NCBI GenBank assembly: GCA_017992765.1
Contig: JAGOOA010000008.1
Location: forward strand, 1-55,023
Direction: 5' to 3'
Length of the DNA: 55,023 bases
Origin: Syntrophorhabdaceae bacterium
GTDB taxonomy: Bacteria; Desulfobacterota; Syntrophorhabdia; Syntrophorhabdales; Syntrophorhabdaceae
Shown here: positions 50,851-55,023 of the stretch, piece after piece
How positions within the stretch are numbered: the first letter of the stretch is position 1
Layout of the letters: each line of letters opens with the position of its first letter
Notes under the pieces: generated by a model
What the model was told of the DNA's origin: nothing
The model's database searches: none
Seen by the model: the letters and a program-made list of their open reading frames with translations, nothing else
Translations under genes and position numbers: made by a program

Positions 50851-51353
50851 AGCTTTTTGCCAGCCTCATCTTCAAAGAAGAAGCGCCGTTCCAGGGCGCC
50901 CTCAAAATGCTCGAAGACAAGGTGGGTGCGATCGAGCAAAAGATACCGCCTGAAGTATTTTCTCACACGGATTATTATGAAGTAGAGATGGGAAAAGGCC
51001 TTTTGCGCGTATTTATCCTTTTTGAGGCACTCTTCCCAAGGGAACTGCTCCCGGGGATCAAATTGAGAACAAACGAAATAGAGTCCGCCTTTTCGGAAAG
51101 CCGCAGAAGGAGCGTCAACATTGACCCTGGATATATCTCCCTTGAAAATGTTATACTCGCGACAACGAAAGGATACAACCACAGGGTCTACTTGGGCAGC
51201 GGCATATATGCCGACCTGACCCTTACATACAGCAGCGGGACATACAGGCCGCTCGAATGGACCTACCCGGATTACGGCGAGGCAAAAACGATCTCCGTCT
51301 TTAACGACTGGAGAGAAAACTATAAGCAGGTGCTGCGATGCCAAAAAGCATGA
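50820..51353 (+). CDS. DUF4416 family protein
   Basis: A 177-aa protein I recognise as DUF4416: PVKLFASLIF near the start, HTDYYEVEMGKGL in the middle, and DPGYISLENVILATTKGYNHRVYL as a long conserved block near residues 101-125. The function is unknown. It overlaps tlyA by 31 bp and yicC by 16 bp, so it is firmly in the housekeeping operon. It is probably cytoplasmic; there is no signal or membrane segment. Confidence 0.9.
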   Translation: MGTPKDPKPVKLFASLIFKEEAPFQGALKMLEDKVGAIEQKIPPEVFSHTDYYEVEMGKGLLRVFILFEALFPRELLPGIKLRTNEIESAFSESRRRSVNIDPGYISLENVILATTKGYNHRVYLGSGIYADLTLTYSSGTYRPLEWTYPDYGEAKTISVFNDWRENYKQVLRCQKA

Positions 51354-52207
51354 CAGGGTTTGCAAAACTGGAAACGGAATCCCCGGAAGGAAAACTTTAC
51401 GGGGAAGCGCGCGCGTTGAACAGCCGCTATCTCGAGATCAGCATAAAGCTGCCCAGGGCAGATTCCCTCTACGAACAAAAACTGCGCGATCTCGTTAAGC
51501 GCAATATCAAGAGGGGCAAGGTTGACGTCACGATAAAATGGGAACGGTCAAACGAACAGGCCGGCGCCCAAAAGGTAAACGAAAATGTGCTCGCACAGTA
51601 TGTCGAGATGGCGAAAACCTTAAAAGAAAAATACGGGTTGAAAGGCGATCTGACGATCGATAATATCTTCAGCTTTAAAGACATCTTCTCGTACGAGGAA
51701 AACAACAACATAAACGAAGACGTATTGATGCAATCCTTCGAAAGGCTTATCGCCCAGCTCAATCAGGAAAGGGAGAAAGAAGGAGACCTTATCAGGAAGG
51801 ACCTCACGGCACGGGCAGACGCCGTCGCGTTGAACATCGCCGCGATTGAAGAACGATGGCCCCTGACGATCAAAATGCTCGAAAACAGGCTGCGGGAGAA
51901 GATCGCGGAAATGACGGCAGCTTTATCCATCGACGAGGCGAGGGTCCTGCAGGAGCTGGCAATCTATATGGAGCGCCTCGATATCGCCGAAGAGATCGTG
52001 CGGCTCAAGGGCCATATCGAAAATTTCAGGGACACTCTTTCGTCAGACGATCCCGTAGGAAGGAAGCTCGACTTTATTATCCAGGAGATGGTCAGGGAGT
52101 CGAACACCATAGGAAGCAAGGCAAATGACCTCTTTATCAATGAGCGGGTCATTCAGATAAAGGTGGAAATCGAAAAGATACGCGAGCAGGTTCAGAATGT
52201 GGAGTGA
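51338..52207 (+). CDS. yicC: YicC family endoribonuclease
   Basis: A 289-aa protein with the YicC hallmarks: SMTGFAKLE at the N-terminus, ALNSRYLEISIKLP, and the C-terminal DUF1732 part ending GSKANDLFINERVIQIKVEIEKIREQ by segments. E. coli YicC is an endoribonuclease affecting small RNA turnover. It is commonly found just upstream of gmk, as here. The ATG at 51350 (MTGFAK) is an equally good start. Confidence 0.94.
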   Translation: MPKSMTGFAKLETESPEGKLYGEARALNSRYLEISIKLPRADSLYEQKLRDLVKRNIKRGKVDVTIKWERSNEQAGAQKVNENVLAQYVEMAKTLKEKYGLKGDLTIDNIFSFKDIFSYEENNNINEDVLMQSFERLIAQLNQEREKEGDLIRKDLTARADAVALNIAAIEERWPLTIKMLENRLREKIAEMTAALSIDEARVLQELAIYMERLDIAEEIVRLKGHIENFRDTLSSDDPVGRKLDFIIQEMVRESNTIGSKANDLFINERVIQIKVEIEKIREQVQNVE

Positions 52208-52218
52208 CGGGCAAAATA

Positions 52219-52317
52219 CGTTCGGCGTTCGGCGTTCGGCGTTCGGAGAAACAAAGGCAAAAAGAAAGTGGAAGGGGAGTACAGTTCGGAGTTCGGGGTT
52301 ATGAGTTCGGAGGCTCA
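52219..52317. repeat. G-family heptamers spanning the gmk start
   Basis: 52219-52246 is four perfect copies of the 7-bp word cgttcgg. 52283-52317 is five more words (agttcgg type) in one register. The fifth-to-last word group includes ggttatg, whose last three bases are the gmk ATG at 52301. The gmk ribosome site and first codons therefore lie in repeat DNA. Confidence 0.93.
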
Positions 52318-52906
52318 AGACACAAAAAAACAGAAAAAGGGGCATCTTATTGTGGTTGCGGGGCCTTCGGGGGTCGGAAAATCAACGATCATCGACAAGT
52401 TCTTGCAGGGCGATGCCAACAGCAGGTTCTCCGTCTCGTACACCACACGGCATAAAAGGGACCGCGAAGTAAATGGAAAAGACTATTACTTTGTCGATAA
52501 GAGCACCTTCAAGGAAATGATCGCACAGGGGCTCTTTCTTGAATGGGAAAACGTCCATGCCTATCTCTACGGCACACCAAGGCGGGAAGTCCTTGATATA
52601 TTGACGCAGGGTATTGATGTTATCCTCGACATAGACGTCAAGGGCGCCCTCACCGTAAAAAAAGAGTGCTCAGGCGCCCGCCTCATCTTCATTGAACCCC
52701 CCTCAAAGGAGGACCTTATAAAAAGGCTGACCCTGAGAGGCGAAAAGGAAATCGCCTTAAGAATGAGAAGAACAGAAGAAGAGATTGCACAAAAAGACCA
52801 ATTCGAGTATACTATTAAGAATATCGAACTCGATCGGGCATTCGAGGATTTTAAAAAGACGATCGAACGTATAAGGAGAACAGGGCATGGCAAGGATAAC
52901 CGTTGA
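52301..52906 (+). CDS. gmk: Guanylate kinase
   Basis: About 201 aa. It has the P-loop GPSGVGKST, then [20 protein letters not shown] for GMP binding (by segments), and [12 protein letters not shown]. It phosphorylates GMP to GDP. The N-terminus before the P-loop is longer than usual (about 20 residues) and its first codons are repeat-derived. A GTG at 52268 or one just before the P-loop (GTG in LIVVAGPSG, with AAGGGG upstream) are other possible starts. It overlaps rpoZ by 20 bp. Confidence 0.94.
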   Translation: MSSEAQDTKKQKKGHLIVVAGPSGVGKSTIIDKFLQGDANSRFSVSYTTRHKRDREVNGKDYYFVDKSTFKEMIAQGLFLEWENVHAYLYGTPRREVLDILTQGIDVILDIDVKGALTVKKECSGARLIFIEPPSKEDLIKRLTLRGEKEIALRMRRTEEEIAQKDQFEYTIKNIELDRAFEDFKKTIERIRRTGHGKDNR

Positions 52907-53126
52907 AGATTGCATGGATACCGTGGAAAACCGCTTCGAACTTGTGCACCTGGCGGCAAAAAGATCAAAGCAACTTATAAAGGGCGCCAAACCCTTTTTA
53001 AAGTCTTCCAATAAAGAGATAGTGACTGCGTTGAGAGAGATAGCCGATAAGCACATCTACTTTGAAAAAAAGGATATCCTTGAGGAAAAAGAGGCCCCCT
53101 ACCAGCTGTCGAACTTCACACCATAA
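52887..53126 (+). CDS. rpoZ: RNA polymerase omega subunit
   Basis: A 79-aa protein with the omega pattern: [20 protein letters not shown] and LAAKRSKQL, followed by the [13 protein letters not shown] helix. It supports assembly of the RNA polymerase beta-prime subunit. GGAG lies before the ATG, within the end of gmk, and yicC-gmk-rpoZ is a common order. It is the last gene of the operon; repeat arrays follow. Confidence 0.95.
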   Translation: MARITVEDCMDTVENRFELVHLAAKRSKQLIKGAKPFLKSSNKEIVTALREIADKHIYFEKKDILEEKEAPYQLSNFTP

Positions 53127-53159
53127 CGACAACACAGCTTCGATCCCAATCAATCTAAC

Positions 53160-53302
53160 GAGCTATCAGCATTCAGCTATCAACTGATCGTATATAGTAT
53201 ATAGTATATCGTAAACAACAAAGCTTTATCCGTTGTCTGGTCATTCCAGGACATGCTATCTACGATATACGAACTACGATATATGATCTGCCATGAGCTG
53301 AT
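53160..53302. repeat. Inverted pair of D/C 7-bp word arrays before hcp
   Basis: 53160-53215 is eight 7-bp words in one register, from gagctat (D) to tagtata (C). 53261-53302 is six words running the opposite way, from tacgata (C) to agctgat (D). The two arms are inverted, so this forms a palindrome with a loop of about 45 bp between rpoZ and hcp. Confidence 0.88.
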
Positions 53303-53314
53303 TTTCTCCTCTTT

Positions 53315-53356
53315 TTGACTTAAGTCAAGGCACTCTGACCAATTCCCCCTTATATT
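53315..53356 (+). promoter_or_regulatory. CRP/FNR-family operator and -10 box of hcp
   Basis: A perfect 14-bp palindrome, TTGACTTAAGTCAA, lies at 53315-53328, and TATATT at 53351-53356. With a start near 53363 the palindrome centre is at about -41.5, the class II activator position. Hybrid cluster genes are commonly controlled by CRP/FNR-family regulators of nitrosative stress. Which regulator acts here is not shown. Confidence 0.7.
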
Positions 53357-53397
53357 AGACACAATGAAACAAAGAAAAAAATATTAAGGAGGGGAAT

Positions 53398-55023
53398 ATG
53401 TTTTGTTATCAGTGTGAACAGACGGCAAAAGGTGAAGGATGCAGCAAGGTAGGGGTATGCGGTAAGCAGTCCGATGTGGCGGCTCTTCAGGACCTTCTCG
53501 TCTACCTCCTCGAAGAGCTCTCTTATTACGCGGTGGAGGCCAGGAAGCTGGGGCTGATCGACCGCAAGGTCAACGTCTTTACTGTCGAGGCGCTCTTCCA
53601 TACGCTGACAAATGTCGATTTCGATCCGTCGCGCCTCACATCGCTTATCCACCAAGCCACAAAACTGAGAGACGGCCTTATCGATGCAATAAAAGCGAAA
53701 GGCGGCGACACCGGTTTTCTGAAAGGCCACAGCCTCACAAAACCCGAGGCGTCACCTGAAGGGCTTGTGAAGCAGGGCGAATCCTTCGGGTTGAAAAACC
53801 TGGCAAACGCCGATCCGGACATCACCTCCCTCATGCACACCCTTCTCTTCGGGCTCAAGGGCGTTGCGGCTTACGCCTACCACGCGCAGCTTCTCGGAAA
53901 AGAAGACGACGGAGTATATGCGTATACCCACGAGGCATTAAGGGCGATCCTGGAGAATTCTCTGCCCCTTAACGAATGGCTGTCGATGGTCCTTAAATGC
54001 GGCGAGATAAATTTAAAGGCCATGGAGATCCTCGATACAGCGAATACAGATGCTTACGGCCACCCGGTACCGACAAAGGTACCCCTCGGCGCAAAAAAGG
54101 GCAAGGCGATCCTCGTATCCGGCCATGACCTGAAAGACCTTGAGGAGATCCTGAAGCAAACGGAAGGCAAGGGGATATACGTATATACCCACGGCGAAAT
54201 GCTTCCTGCACACGGCTATCCCAACCTCAAAAAGTACGGACACTTCTACGGGCATTACGGCACTGCCTGGCAGAACCAGCACAAGGAGTTCAGCGAATTT
54301 CCCGGCGCCATCCTGATGACCACGAACTGCATCCAGAAGCCACTTGATTCTTATAGGGACAGCATCTTTACGACAGGCACCGTGGGCTGGCCCGGCGTCA
54401 CGCACATAAGCGACGGGAATTTTAAGCCCGTTATTGAAAAGGCGCTCTCCATGCCCGGGTTCGATAATGACGAAAACGGCAGGTCGGTGATGGTGGGGTT
54501 CGCCCGGAATACGGTAATGAGCGTTGCCGGCAAGGTCATAGAGGCGGTAAAAAGCGGACAGATAAGACATTTCTTCCTTGTTGCAGGCTGCGATGGCGCA
54601 AAACCTGGTAGGAACTACTATACGGAATTCGTGGAAAAGGTGCCGAAGGACTGCCTCGTCCTGACCCTTGCCTGCGGTAAGTTCCGCTTCTTCGACAAGG
54701 ACCTGGGAGACATCGGGGGCATCCCCCGGCTTCTCGACATAGGGCAGTGCAATGACGCCTATTCCGCGATACAGATCGCCGTCGCCCTTTCCAAGGCTTT
54801 TAACGTCGGCGTCAACGATCTGCCGCTCTCTCTCGTCCTGTCATGGTACGAGCAGAAGGCCGTGGCGATCCTTCTTACCCTTCTTTATCTGGGCATAAAG
54901 AACATGCGCCTCGGGCCGACCCTGCCCGCATTTATAACGCCTAACATACTCGACGTTCTCGTGAAAACATACGACATCAAGCCCATCTCGACGCCGGAGG
55001 CAGATCTGAAGGAGATACTGGGA
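53398..55023 (+). CDS. hcp: Hybrid cluster protein (hydroxylamine/NO reductase), partial
   Basis: 542 codons are present and the gene runs off the window edge near its usual end (about 540-550 aa). The N-terminal cysteines C3, C6, C15 and C21 (MFCYQCEQTAKGEGC...) match the [4Fe-4S]-binding pattern of Hcp from strict anaerobes. Hybrid-cluster ligands are visible in VAGCDGAKPGR, LACGKFRF and IGQCNDAYS. The cytoplasmic enzyme reduces NO or hydroxylamine and can transfer S-nitrosyl groups. AAGGAGGGG precedes the ATG. It has its own CRP/FNR-type promoter. Confidence 0.96.
   Translation, partial: MFCYQCEQTAKGEGCSKVGVCGKQSDVAALQDLLVYLLEELSYYAVEARKLGLIDRKVNVFTVEALFHTLTNVDFDPSRLTSLIHQATKLRDGLIDAIKAKGGDTGFLKGHSLTKPEASPEGLVKQGESFGLKNLANADPDITSLMHTLLFGLKGVAAYAYHAQLLGKEDDGVYAYTHEALRAILENSLPLNEWLSMVLKCGEINLKAMEILDTANTDAYGHPVPTKVPLGAKKGKAILVSGHDLKDLEEILKQTEGKGIYVYTHGEMLPAHGYPNLKKYGHFYGHYGTAWQNQHKEFSEFPGAILMTTNCIQKPLDSYRDSIFTTGTVGWPGVTHISDGNFKPVIEKALSMPGFDNDENGRSVMVGFARNTVMSVAGKVIEAVKSGQIRHFFLVAGCDGAKPGRNYYTEFVEKVPKDCLVLTLACGKFRFFDKDLGDIGGIPRLLDIGQCNDAYSAIQIAVALSKAFNVGVNDLPLSLVLSWYEQKAVAILLTLLYLGIKNMRLGPTLPAFITPNILDVLVKTYDIKPISTPEADLKEILG

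Overview
The window reads as chromosome of an anaerobic Gram-negative bacterium, most likely a deltaproteobacterium (Desulfobacterota) of the Syntrophorhabdus/Syntrophus kind. This is inferred from gene content and order, not from a marker-gene match. The evidence is: TolC-type outer-membrane channels with RND and MacB-like partners; an obligate-anaerobe type hybrid cluster protein; benzoyl-CoA reductase/2-hydroxyacyl-CoA dehydratase subunits with their ATP-dependent activases; and the housekeeping run xseB-ispA-dxs-tlyA-DUF4416-yicC-gmk-rpoZ. No tRNA, rRNA, CRISPR array, prophage or plasmid function was seen.

Layout. 1-2764: a 38-bp tandem repeat, then DUF4922 phosphorylase-like and two-domain glycosyltransferase genes (minus). 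2982-5075: ferritin-like protein, a REP-type (Y1/HUH) transposon with 26-bp inverted ends abutting a decayed IS481. 5248-7333: MBL hydrolase, ketopantoate reductase-like protein, small membrane protein. 7702-10774: SpoIID-like protein, MurU-like nucleotidyltransferase and AmgK-like kinase, probably a cell-wall sugar module linked to the genes at 276-2764. 11331-15688 (minus): four-gene benzoyl-CoA reductase-like cluster, whose two activase genes lie between inverted copies of an 89-bp composite repeat. 16110-19997: a 93-aa unknown protein behind a near-perfect sigma54 promoter, diverging from a sigma54 activator and a PAS-PAS-HD-GYP protein. 20011-21810: MarC and MFS membrane proteins.

22015-29677: a tightly packed run of GNAT, STAS, RsbW-like kinase, TolC, a periplasmic adaptor fused to a cytoplasmic PAS domain, and a split MacB transporter, followed by a chagasin-type inhibitor. 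29962-34993 (minus): two MBL hydrolases around a SpoIIE-type sensor phosphatase that overlaps a periplasmic binding-protein gene. 35185-40738 (minus): tolC-adaptor-RND efflux operon. 40901-46891: DUF4139, b561-like, PPC/DUF296, pentapeptide, HDAC-family, LigD-type phosphoesterase and PP2C genes. 47164-53126: isoprenoid/housekeeping operon. 53398-end: hcp, cut by the window edge.

The most unusual feature is the intergenic DNA. Nearly every gap is filled with degenerate arrays of 7-bp words. Several unrelated word families share the 7-bp period, are joined in register, and usually occur as inverted pairs forming large imperfect palindromes. They mix with GC-rich hairpin repeats and run into gene ends. 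A second pattern is that three good sigma70-like promoters end exactly 10 bp before an ATG, suggesting nearly leaderless mRNAs.
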